Positions 6,078 to 15,400 of a stretch of DNA of 16,402 nucleotides are shown in pieces. Where the stretch lies: positions 1-16,402 of the forward strand of contig DASVTY010000019.1 of the NCBI GenBank assembly GCA_036387315.1, read 5' to 3'. The position numbers were made by a program, and so were the translations under genes. Every line of letters starts with the position of its first letter. Position 1 is the first letter of the stretch. The notes under the pieces were generated by a model. It searched no databases. It was given only the letters and a program-made list of their open reading frames with translations, and was not told the DNA's origin. This DNA comes from JALZCH01 sp036387315 (GTDB taxonomy: Bacteria; Acidobacteriota; Blastocatellia; Pyrinomonadales; Pyrinomonadaceae).

Positions 6078-7202
6078 ATGCTGGTAGGAATCGAAGAAGC
6101 CGCCGCCGATATTGCGGCTGGCAAAATGATTATCATCGTTGACGATGAAGACCGCGAAAACGAAGGCGATCTGGTTTGCGCGGCGGATAAAGTCACGCCG
6201 GAAATCATCAATTTTATGGCAACGCACGGGCGCGGGCTGATTTGTTTGCCGCTGACGGAAGAACGCTGCGATGAATTAAAGCTGCCGCCGCAGGTTTCGG
6301 AAAATACTTCGAGCTTCGGCACGGCATTTACGGTTTCAATCGAAGCGCGCGAAGGCGTGACGACCGGAATTTCCGCCGCAGACCGCGCCCGTACGATTCA
6401 AGCTGCCGTCGCTCACGACACAAAAGCGGAAGATTTAGCGCGTCCGGGTCACATTTTTCCGCTTCGCGCGAAAAGCGGCGGCGTTCTCGTGCGCCCCGGA
6501 CAAACCGAAGCGAGCGTTGACATTGCCAGAATCGCGGGCTGTTATCCGGCGGGCGTGATCTGCGAAATAATGAACGAAGACGGGACGATGGCGCGGATGC
6601 CGGATTTGGAAAAATTTGCCGCCAAGCACGATTTGAAAATTATTTCGGTCGCCGAGCTTGTTCGCTGGCGAATGGAAAAAGAACAGCTTATCGAGCGCAT
6701 TGTCGAAACCGTTTTGCCCACCAGTTTCGGCGAGTTTCGTGCTATTGCGTACAGAAACGTTATTAATGATGACATACACTTGGCGCTCGTCAAGGGCGAT
6801 GTTTCCGTCACTGACGAACCTGTTCTGGTGCGTGTTCAAACGGAAAATGTAACTTTTTCACTGTTCGGCGTTAAAGTCGGCGGAACGGCTTTGCAAATGC
6901 ATTCGGCGCTGCGCAAAATCGCCGAAAACGACAAAGGCGTGATTCTTTACCTGCGCCAGCGCGAAAACAATTTAGGATTGGTCAAACAGCTTGAAACTTA
7001 TAAATTGATGCAGGAAAAAGCGATGACATTTTCCGAAGCCGCGCGCATCACAGGTTACGGCGCAAACCGAGATTACGGCATCGGAGCGCAGATTCTTCAC
7101 GATTTGGGCTTGCGAAAAATTCGGCTTTTGTCGAATCATCCGCCGCGCGTCAACGCGCTCGAAGGCTTCGAGCTTGAAGTTGTCGAAAACGTGCCTCTTT
7201 AG
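6078..7202 (+). CDS. ribB: RibBX-like: DHBP synthase fused to a degenerate GTP cyclohydrolase II-like domain
   Basis: A 374-residue protein. Residues 1-205 form 3,4-dihydroxy-2-butanone-4-phosphate synthase, which makes the C4 riboflavin precursor from ribulose 5-phosphate. EDRENEGD (24-31), ATHGRGLICLPLT (48-60), PGHIFPLRA (123-131) and ICEIMNEDG (161-169) are intact. Residues about 206-374 align without gaps through the GTP cyclohydrolase II zinc region, but the three zinc cysteines are N257, G268 and T270. The usual RQEGRGIGL motif reads RQRENNLGL (293-301), TNNP reads SNHP, and about 25 C-terminal residues are missing. GTP cyclohydrolase II activity is therefore very unlikely, so a separate RibA should exist elsewhere. 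The ATG is fixed by an in-frame TAA two codons upstream. There is no Shine-Dalgarno and no FMN riboswitch is recognised in the 5901-6077 leader. Confidence 0.92.
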   Translation: MLVGIEEAAADIAAGKMIIIVDDEDRENEGDLVCAADKVTPEIINFMATHGRGLICLPLTEERCDELKLPPQVSENTSSFGTAFTVSIEAREGVTTGISAADRARTIQAAVAHDTKAEDLARPGHIFPLRAKSGGVLVRPGQTEASVDIARIAGCYPAGVICEIMNEDGTMARMPDLEKFAAKHDLKIISVAELVRWRMEKEQLIERIVETVLPTSFGEFRAIAYRNVINDDIHLALVKGDVSVTDEPVLVRVQTENVTFSLFGVKVGGTALQMHSALRKIAENDKGVILYLRQRENNLGLVKQLETYKLMQEKAMTFSEAARITGYGANRDYGIGAQILHDLGLRKIRLLSNHPPRVNALEGFELEVVENVPL

Positions 7203-7281
7203 TGGTAAATAGTTAATGGTAAATGGTAAATTAAAAACCTCTCCTATTTACCGTTTACAGCTTACAATTTACGATTTACGG
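7203..7281. repeat. Inverted heptamer arrays between ribB and tamB
   Basis: The left array 7203-7237 is five 7-bp units near TGGTAAA (exact at 7203, 7217 and 7224). The right array 7247-7281 is five units near TTTACVR, the reverse complement type. A 9-nt spacer separates them, giving an imperfect hairpin. The arrays begin directly after the ribB stop (7200-7202) and end 4 nt before the tamB ATG at 7286. They therefore fill the whole intergenic space and would form the 5' leader of tamB. Confidence 0.85.
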
Positions 7282-7285
7282 ATTT

Positions 7286-10200
7286 ATGGCTGACGAAGAA
7301 AACCGCGTGCCTGAAGAAGAAATTCGGGACGAAAGAGTCGAGCAGGAAACAAACGACGGTGATGCCCCCGCGCCGCGAGGCTGGTTTTCGCGCCGAAACA
7401 TTTTAATTCTCGCTCTGATTCCGCTCGTCTTGATTGTGGCATTGATAATTGCCGGTTTTCTCGCCGTTCGCACCGGGTATGTCGCTCGCTATATCGAACG
7501 GCAATTCGTAGTGCAAATGGACAACATGGGCATCAGGGCGGAAATCGGACAATTTGAACAGACTTTCGCGCCGCTCGGCATCCTGATGCACGACGTCAAT
7601 CTTTACGACAAAGAAACCGGCGAAAAGCTCGCCTTCGTCAAATATCTCAAGCTCGACGCGACCGTTACAGATTTATACGCCTTAAATTTAAACCGCACCG
7701 TCCGGCTCGATTCGACCGAAGTTGACGGACTCGAAGCGTGGGTGACTTTTGACGAAGAAGGGCGCTCGAATTTTCATCGGATAAAAATTCCCGAACAGGA
7801 AGAATCGAATCTGCGGTTTAACTTCAACACGATGAAATTTAGCGTGCGGAACTCCGTCGTGCATTACGGAGACCGCCGCTACGATTTAACGGGCGACGCG
7901 CGCAACGTCGCGCTTCTTTTAGAAACCGAAGCGGGCGTTTCCGAATCAGAGCGCGAGGTCGAAAATCGCCGATTCCGATTCGATTTAACCGCGACCGATT
8001 CGACGTTGACTTACCAAAACGGAAAACCAGTCGAGCCAATTGACATCCGTTTGCGCGGAGTCGCCACGGAAACTTACGCCAACATTGAGGAATTAAATCT
8101 AAAATCGCCGGTTGCGAACACAACTTTAACCGGCAGGCTCGAAGATTGGGAGAATCTCAAATATCGTCTTGATGTTCAACAGGCGAATATTGATTTGCAG
8201 CAGGCAGGCGAAATTATCAAATCCGAAGCCGCTTTGCGCGGAATCGGCAATTTCGTCGGCACAATCGAAGGCGGAAGTGAAAACGGAAACGATAAATATG
8301 CGATTAACGGCGAAATTCAATCCGACGCAATCGCCGTTGATAACATTCGGCTTAGAGGCTTGCGCGCAGATGCTTCCGTTGTCGGCGCAAACGAAACTTA
8401 CGAAGCAAACGGCAAAGCCGTCGCCGAACTGCTCACCTTTGGCGATTTCCAATTAAATTTAATGCAAGTCGCCGGAAAAGTGATGGGAACCGGCACGGAT
8501 TTCCGCTGGCTCGGCGAGCTGCAAGCAGCATCCGCCCGTTTTCCCGACGGCAACGTTACGACGCTGATTTTAAATGACGCGGTTGCCGAATACACCGACG
8601 GGCAATTGGACGCAACAATCGGTTCGGCTTCGACGGGAACGCTCGAAGCGTTTGACGCGAGAGTGCGCGGCGCGCGCGCTTCAAATGTGAAAATCAGAAA
8701 CTCCGACGCCGGAACCGATGCGACAATCGGCAGCCTGCGCGCCGATTCTGTTGTCAGAGAAGATATAAATTTGCGCGGCGTTCGCGCGGCTAACGTCCGC
8801 GTTCGCGACCGCGAAAACACAAACGTCCAAATCGGTAATTTGCAGGCGCAAAATCTGCAAACCGATCAGGCAAATATACAGAATTTAAACGCGAGCGGTG
8901 TTTCGATAAACACTCGCAGTAACGCCGTGACGGCAAACGCCGAAACAGTGGCGGCGGCAAATGTAACGGCAGAAGGCGCAAGAATTCGAGATTTACGCGC
9001 TCGCAATGTTGATGTCGAAAACGTCGGCAACACCACGAACGTCATCGCCGCAAATCTGCAAATCGGCGGTTTGCAAACCGCGCAGGCTACTCTCGGCAGC
9101 TTGAATATCGCGGGCGTTCGTCTGCGAGTTGTCGGCGAAAGAATCGAAGGCTCGTCCGGCGACATCAACGCCGGAAACGTGACACTAGCGCGCAGCGCGA
9201 GCATGCCCGAAGGCGGGACTTTAAGCAACGTCCGGCTCATTCGTCCGGTTTTTGTCGTTGAGCCTTCCGGTCGTTATCGCGCGAGTATGGATTTGAGCTT
9301 GGGCGGCGGCGCGGTCGGCAGCTTAAATGTTGGAGCGGCGCGCGCTTCTGTTGTCGCTTCGAGCGCGGGAATTGAGCTTTCAAATTTGAACGCTCAGCTC
9401 GTCGGCGGTGACGTGCGCGGTGACATAAATCTCGCGCTCGGAAATCGCGGGACTTCGAGAATCAACGCGAACTTTGAAAATCTCGATGTCGCTAAAATTT
9501 TAACGCTCGTCGGCGGGCAAGTCGTGCCCATCGCCGGAACTGCGACGGGCAGAGCCGATTTAACTTTTCCCGGTACGGATTTTCGCCGCGCTTCAGGCAC
9601 TTTAAACGCCGATTTTACCGCCGAAGCCGGGCGCGATGCCGCGAACCGCGTGCCGCTTTCCGGGACGCTCGCCGTGCGCGCGACGAATGGTTTGTTCGAC
9701 ATCGAAACCGCGCGTTTTAATACTCAAAACACTGAATTAACAGCTTCAGGACGTTTCGATTTGGAAGGCGCGAACTCTAATCTGCAAGTCGCGCTCAATT
9801 CTTCGGACGCCAAAGAATTGCAGCGTCTAGTTGCGGCTCTCGACGTTGCGCCAGCAGTTGACAGGCAGCTTGCCGAAAATCGAATCGAGCTTGTCGGAAA
9901 TGTCAGCTTTAAAGGGACTTTGACCGGAAATCTGACTGATCCGACAATCAACGGGCGCGCAAGTCTCGAAACTTTGATTGCCAACAATCGCACGCTCGGC
10001 TCGCTTTCGACAGATGTTTTCGTTTCGCCCGCCGCGACCGAATTGCGAAACGGATTATTAGCGCAGGCGGACGGCGGGCGAGTTAATTTTGACATTACCG
10101 CGCCGCGCGTCGGACAAAACAATATTTCGGTCAACGCCAATCTCCAGCGCGTTAATCTGGGAAACATTATCGCCGCGATTCCGGCAGAAAGCTTGCCCGG

Positions 10201-12457
10201 CTTTTTGCAGCGCGTCAACGCAGAGACGACCGGAAGAATTGAGTTAACCGGCTTACCCGGCGCGATTCAGGGAACTGCCGAAATCTCGGCGGCAAACGGC
10301 ACGATTGCCGGAGAATCTTTTCAAAATCTCGATACGCGCGTCGTCTTTGACGGCACAGTCGCCCGAATTGAACGCTTGAACGCGAGCTTTGATCAGGGAA
10401 CTTTGACCGCTGCCGGAACTTACAATCAGAAAACAGAGCTTTTCGATTTAACCGCAACGGCGCAAAATATCCCGATTTCCAAAGTCCGCGCGTTCCTGGG
10501 CGAATCAGCGGCGAATGCTCCGAATATAACCGGAATCATTAATTTGACGGCAAGCGGAACCGGAAGACTGACTGACTTTTCGACATTTAACATCAATTTT
10601 GAAGGCGCAGGGCGCGACATCACCGTCGCCGACCGCGCTCTCGGAAACGTCAGCTTTGTCGGGCGCACGCAAAATCAACAGTTGACCGCGAATTTAACCG
10701 CAGACATCGCCGGACAACAGCAAGTTGCGACTGCTACGCTTAATTTCGGCGATCCGACTCTGCCTTTCCGCGCCGAAACCGCTTTTAACAACACCGATCT
10801 CGCTCCGCTCGCCGCGCTCGTACAGCCGCAAGGCACTATGACGCTCGGCGGGCGCGCGACCGGGACAGCTACGTTCGGAGGAAATCTGCGAGAACGCGAT
10901 GCCAACGGAAATCTGATTTTCTCGACCGACAATCTGCGCGGAACTGCGCGTTTTTCGCAACTGACTTTGCAGGTCGAAAACGTAGTTCTATCGGCGACCG
11001 ATCCGCTTCTTGTGAGCTTTACGACATCGCAGATAACTTTCGACAGCACGCGCTTTACAGGTTCCGGCTCGGATTTGGCGATTAGCGGAACGGCGTTTTT
11101 CAGCGGCGAGGGAACGAATAATCTCGCCGTAGAAGGGCGAATCAATCTTGGTATTTTAAATTCGATCTCGCCGAATCAGTTCTTTGCCGGTTTCGCCAAT
11201 ATTTCGGCGCGAGTTAGCGGAACGACCGCCGATCCGCGTTTTGTCGGCACGGCAAATCTGGAAAACGCAGCATTTGCGACGCTAATCGGCGATTCGCGTC
11301 TTAGTTTATCTAATTTGACCGGGCAGATTTTGTTCAACTCGAAGCAGGTGCAGATACCTTCGATTGAAGGCAGACTCGGCGGCGGGCGCGTCGTCGCATC
11401 GGGCGGCGCGGTTCTCGAAGGCTTCGCAGTGCAAAGTTTCAGATTGGGCGTGCGCGGCGACGACGTGAGCGTTCCGCTGCCGCCGGATTTCCGCACGAGC
11501 GGCGACGTTGATTTGCAAATCGGCGGCAGAACCGAAAACGGAGTTTTGAATTCGGTAATTACCGGCGATATTTTTGCCGACCGCATCGAATACACGAGAG
11601 ACATCAATCTGGCGGATTTCCTAAGCCGTCGGCAAGCAGGCTCGATTACCGAAGGCGGCGGAGCGACAACGGAAGGCGGAACGACTCGCATCAATATTCG
11701 GGTCGAAGGACGCGACGCGCTCGTCGTCCGCAACAATATTGCGGATATTACCGGATCGGTCAGCTTGAGTGTGACGGGCGACGCGAGCGAACCCGTTATT
11801 GCAGGGAGAGTTTCGGTCACGTCCGGCACAGTCGTTTTGCTCAACGACCAGCGTTACGACATTCAGCGCGCGGTCATTGATTTTCCGGGTGAACCCGATG
11901 CCTCCCCGATTATCAACGCTCAGGTGGAATCGGACATCGGCGCTTATCAGGTTTTTCTGAGCGCCAGCGGACCGATTGCCGAGCCGGAATCGCTCAACGT
12001 CACGTTGCGCTCAAACCCCGGTTTGCCGCAGGCGGATGTCGTCTCGCTCGTCACAACCGGAAATTTGACCAACACCGAAGGCGGCATTCCGTCTCTGGCG
12101 CAAACCGGAATCAACACAGCGGCGGGCGTTTTGACCGAAAATATTATTAACGCTCCGATTCGACGCGCGACCGACAAGCTTTTCGGTTTGAATCGTTTTG
12201 AAATTGACCCGGTTCTCGCCGGGCAGCGCGGAATCAATCCGGGCGCGCGATTGACGGTCGGCAGGCAGATTAACAGAAATCTGCTGATAACTTATTCGAC
12301 GAATTTCTCAGCCGACCAAAATCAGGTTTTGGCTCTCGAATATCGTCTTTCAAACAAAATGTCGTTTGTCGCGCAATACGAACAAGCGCCGCTGACGAAC
12401 GTCACAGGGCGACGAGACAACTTTAGTTTTGAAGTTAGATTCAGAAGAAGATTTTAG
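7286..12457 (+). CDS. tamB: TamB-family translocation and assembly protein
   Basis: A 1723-residue protein, longer than E. coli TamB (about 1260). An acidic cytoplasmic N-terminus (1-36) leads into one membrane anchor (about 39-61, LILALIPLVLIVALIIAGFL). A very long periplasmic region rich in alternating beta-strand sequence follows, expected to form the hydrophobic groove that spans the periplasm. Residues 458-637 hold five tandem repeats of about 36 residues. The C-terminal TamB domain (DUF490, about 1400-1723) contains VLLNDQRYDIQRAVIDFPGE, NVTLRSNPGLPQADVVSLVTTG and LTVGRQINRNLLITYSTNF, and ends in FEVRFRRRF. TamB works with an Omp85 partner in outer-membrane protein assembly and, in some bacteria, phospholipid transport. 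The partner here is encoded next: bamA starts within 30 bp. The ATG abuts the heptamer array, and no Shine-Dalgarno is visible. The frame is intact throughout. Confidence 0.93.
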   Translation: MADEENRVPEEEIRDERVEQETNDGDAPAPRGWFSRRNILILALIPLVLIVALIIAGFLAVRTGYVARYIERQFVVQMDNMGIRAEIGQFEQTFAPLGILMHDVNLYDKETGEKLAFVKYLKLDATVTDLYALNLNRTVRLDSTEVDGLEAWVTFDEEGRSNFHRIKIPEQEESNLRFNFNTMKFSVRNSVVHYGDRRYDLTGDARNVALLLETEAGVSESEREVENRRFRFDLTATDSTLTYQNGKPVEPIDIRLRGVATETYANIEELNLKSPVANTTLTGRLEDWENLKYRLDVQQANIDLQQAGEIIKSEAALRGIGNFVGTIEGGSENGNDKYAINGEIQSDAIAVDNIRLRGLRADASVVGANETYEANGKAVAELLTFGDFQLNLMQVAGKVMGTGTDFRWLGELQAASARFPDGNVTTLILNDAVAEYTDGQLDATIGSASTGTLEAFDARVRGARASNVKIRNSDAGTDATIGSLRADSVVREDINLRGVRAANVRVRDRENTNVQIGNLQAQNLQTDQANIQNLNASGVSINTRSNAVTANAETVAAANVTAEGARIRDLRARNVDVENVGNTTNVIAANLQIGGLQTAQATLGSLNIAGVRLRVVGERIEGSSGDINAGNVTLARSASMPEGGTLSNVRLIRPVFVVEPSGRYRASMDLSLGGGAVGSLNVGAARASVVASSAGIELSNLNAQLVGGDVRGDINLALGNRGTSRINANFENLDVAKILTLVGGQVVPIAGTATGRADLTFPGTDFRRASGTLNADFTAEAGRDAANRVPLSGTLAVRATNGLFDIETARFNTQNTELTASGRFDLEGANSNLQVALNSSDAKELQRLVAALDVAPAVDRQLAENRIELVGNVSFKGTLTGNLTDPTINGRASLETLIANNRTLGSLSTDVFVSPAATELRNGLLAQADGGRVNFDITAPRVGQNNISVNANLQRVNLGNIIAAIPAESLPGFLQRVNAETTGRIELTGLPGAIQGTAEISAANGTIAGESFQNLDTRVVFDGTVARIERLNASFDQGTLTAAGTYNQKTELFDLTATAQNIPISKVRAFLGESAANAPNITGIINLTASGTGRLTDFSTFNINFEGAGRDITVADRALGNVSFVGRTQNQQLTANLTADIAGQQQVATATLNFGDPTLPFRAETAFNNTDLAPLAALVQPQGTMTLGGRATGTATFGGNLRERDANGNLIFSTDNLRGTARFSQLTLQVENVVLSATDPLLVSFTTSQITFDSTRFTGSGSDLAISGTAFFSGEGTNNLAVEGRINLGILNSISPNQFFAGFANISARVSGTTADPRFVGTANLENAAFATLIGDSRLSLSNLTGQILFNSKQVQIPSIEGRLGGGRVVASGGAVLEGFAVQSFRLGVRGDDVSVPLPPDFRTSGDVDLQIGGRTENGVLNSVITGDIFADRIEYTRDINLADFLSRRQAGSITEGGGATTEGGTTRINIRVEGRDALVVRNNIADITGSVSLSVTGDASEPVIAGRVSVTSGTVVLLNDQRYDIQRAVIDFPGEPDASPIINAQVESDIGAYQVFLSASGPIAEPESLNVTLRSNPGLPQADVVSLVTTGNLTNTEGGIPSLAQTGINTAAGVLTENIINAPIRRATDKLFGLNRFEIDPVLAGQRGINPGARLTVGRQINRNLLITYSTNFSADQNQVLALEYRLSNKMSFVAQYEQAPLTNVTGRRDNFSFEVRFRRRF
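8657..9196 (+). repeat. Five 36-residue tandem protein repeats within TamB
   Basis: TamB residues 458-637 divide into five consecutive units (458-493, 494-529, 530-565, 566-601, 602-637). Each has an RGxRAxNVxV-like first part with an (N/G)V pair near position 10, and, less clearly in the first unit, an (N/G)(L/V) pair near position 30. Examples are LRGVRAANVRV, IRDLRARNVDV and LGSLNIAGVRL, and in the second part LQAQNLQ and NAGNVTL. There are almost no aromatic residues or cysteines. The regular spacing suggests a stacked beta-helix-like extension of the TamB groove. Confidence 0.7.
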
Positions 12458-12487
12458 CGAGTTTTGCGATTGCAGCAGCCGTTTTTA

Positions 12488-15400
12488 ATGAATTTTATTA
12501 AGCCGACAAAAGCGCGGCGCGCATTTCTGTATTTTGCCGCTCCGTTTTTGCGTTCGGCGATTCTGTTTTTGGCGCTGTGTTTTGCGCCGTCGTCGGCTTT
12601 CGCGCAAAACGACTTTGAAGATGTGCCGATTTCGGCGGTCGAAGTTACATTTGAAAACTCCGGGCAGGACGCAGTAATGCGTGAACGGCTCGAAAACATT
12701 GCCCGCCAAAATCTCGATAATAATTATTCAGCGGTTAAAACGCGCGAGGCTTTGCAGGCGCTTTACGAATCGAAGCAGGTTGCTGCGGCGCGCGTAGAGG
12801 TTCTTGAGGCAGGCAACCAATCGCAGCGCAGCCTGCGTGTTCGATTTGTTGTCCGCCGCACGCTCAGCATCGAGCGCGTCGTCCTAAATCTCGGAGCGCA
12901 GGAAGGCGAAAAGGACATTACCGAACAGGAATTGCTGCTCCGTTTGAATTTATTAACGCCCGGAACAACAGTCAGTCAGAGAGCTTTGGAGCAGAGCGCC
13001 GACCAAATTCAAAGCTATTTGCGGCTGCGCGGCTACTACAACGCTCAAGTCAGCTTCACACAGCAGCCGTCCGAACGCGAAACGCGAGTTAATACTGTTT
13101 TTAACGTCGTGCCGGGAACACAAGCCCGCGTCGGAACATTCAATCTCAATATTGTTGGATTTGATAACGCCAAACTTCTCGATGAGCTGCAATTGAAAAC
13201 CGGCAAATATTTTACGCGCGAAAGATTAAATGAAGACATTGATAAAATCCGGGGCGAGCTGGTTGAAGCCGATTTTCTCGGAGCTAATATCCAGGACCCG
13301 AAGATCACGCTTGATTCAGAAAACAACCGGGTGGACATCGAAATTACCGGAAACGTCAATGCCAAAGTCGAAGTCAAAATCGAAAATGAAGCGGGCAAAG
13401 AAATTGATTTAAGCGAAGCCACCCAACGCAATTTGCTGCCAATAAAACGCGAAGGCACTCTCGATTTTTCGGCAATTGTTGAAGGCGAACGACGGTTGGA
13501 AAATCATTTTCAGGAACAAGGCTACTTTTTCGCCGAGGTGACGCCTGTGTGCGGCATCGAGCAAATCACGCCGGACGAAGCCGCAACCTTTCTGAACAAT
13601 TCTCAAGCGGCTTGCAATTTGCTCAGCGGCACAAATTTTCAGGGCAGAGAAGCGCACGTGACATATCGCGCGAACTTGAACCGACGTTTGCGTTTGACCG
13701 AAATTCGCATCACCGGCACGGACAAATTGCCGATTGAAGAAGTCCGTCCGGCTTTGCGGTCACAGGAAGCCAATGCTCTCGGAATCATTCCGGTGGTCGG
13801 TTATGGGCGCGGCTATACGAGCAGAGAAATTTTAGCGGATGATGTCGGGACAATCCGAACTTTGATGCGCGAATTAGGTTATCGCCAAGCCGATGCCCGC
13901 GCTCTACAGGGTGTTTCGCCCGATGGCGAAAATCTGATTATCACATTCGCCGTCACCGAAGGACTTCTAACTCGCGTTTCCGACGTTGAAATTGTCGGCA
14001 ACACAGCGTTTTCCGATGACCGTTTAAAAGCCGAATTGCCGCCCCTCGCCGGCAGAGAATGGTCTCGCGCGCGGATGCGGACGGGAAACACCAGAATTCT
14101 CGATTTGTATGCGCGCGAAGGTTATATCGAAGCTCGCAGCGAGTTTTCAACTGAAGACGTGCCGAGCCAGAATCCGAACGAGAAAGCCGTTAAGGTCATT
14201 TATACGATTAAACAGGAAGGCGCAAAAACTTTTATCAATCGCATCTTGCCCGTCGGCAACGAAAACGTCAAAAACGAGTCTATTCTCGAATCAATTCCGA
14301 TTAAACCCGGACAACTTTTGCAGGCTGACCAATTGACCGAAAGCGAGCGCAATTTGTACGCGACCGACGCTTTTCGTCAGGCAAATATCACGACCGAACC
14401 AGCCGGAACAAAAGACGACGGCACGGGCGAGCTGCGCGACGTTTTTATCAACATCGAAGAATCTCCGCCGCGCATTTTAAGCTACGGCGGCGGTTATTCG
14501 ACCGACGAAGGCGCGCGCGGTTTTGTTGATATTCGCCACGTTAATCTGCTCGGTCGTTTGTATCAGGGCGGCGCGCGAATTCAGATGAGCCAACGGCAGC
14601 AGCTCGTTCAGCTTAATTTCACCAATCCGCGTTTTATGCGCGAAGCGAGCGGTCGTTTTGCGCCTTTGACGTTTACCGCGCAATATCTGCGCGATACGGG
14701 CGTGACCAGATTTTTCCGCACGACGCTCGATAAGGGAGCGATGGGAATCGTTCAAAGACTCGACGAAGAAGGCAATCCGATTGACGAGTTCGGAGCAAAA
14801 ACCGGCGAGCCTTCGATCAATCGTTTATCGTTTAATCTCGAAACCAGCCGGACGCTTAGCCGCCGCACGCGCAGTTTGTTATTCGTTCGCTACCGCTACG
14901 AAGACGTGCGGATTTTCAACACCGCCAGTCTGCTCGTCGCGCCGCTTTTGCAGCCCGACAGAATCGTCAGAATCTCCGGCGTCGGCGCGACTTTTGCGCG
15001 CGACACCAGACAAAACTGCAATAATCGCCGCTCGCTGCTCGAAAGAATCCGTACGGGCGAAGAAGGCGATCCGTGCCGCTACAATGCGACCGACGCGACG
15101 ACGGGCGATTTTTTATCAGTTGATTATCAGCTTTCGGCGCAGTTTTTGGGCGGGAACGTTTCGTTTAATCGCATCAACGCGACTTATCAGAGATATTTTC
15201 AATTCAAGCGTCTGAATAACACTGTCCTCGCCGGACGCGCGACGCTCGGCGCGGCTTCGCTTTTCTCGGTGCGCGACCGCGACGGCAACGGGACGATTGA
15301 CGAGACCGACCGCTCGCTGCCGATTAGCGAACGGTTTTTTGGCGGCGGTTCGACGACTTTGCGCGGTTTCGCATTTGAAGAAGCCGGACCGCGCCGCGTC

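Noticed and set aside
6696..7202. Functional GTP cyclohydrolase II domain
   Set aside because: The zinc cysteines and key active-site residues are absent.
11176..11844. 222-codon minus-strand open frame inside tamB
   Set aside because: Shadow of a repetitive coding sequence with biased codon use; many similar antisense frames occur along tamB and bamA without recognisable products.
12464..12487. TTG start for bamA
   Set aside because: It would add eight residues before a normal signal peptide with no better ribosome binding site; the ATG at 12488 is preferred, but TTG cannot be excluded.
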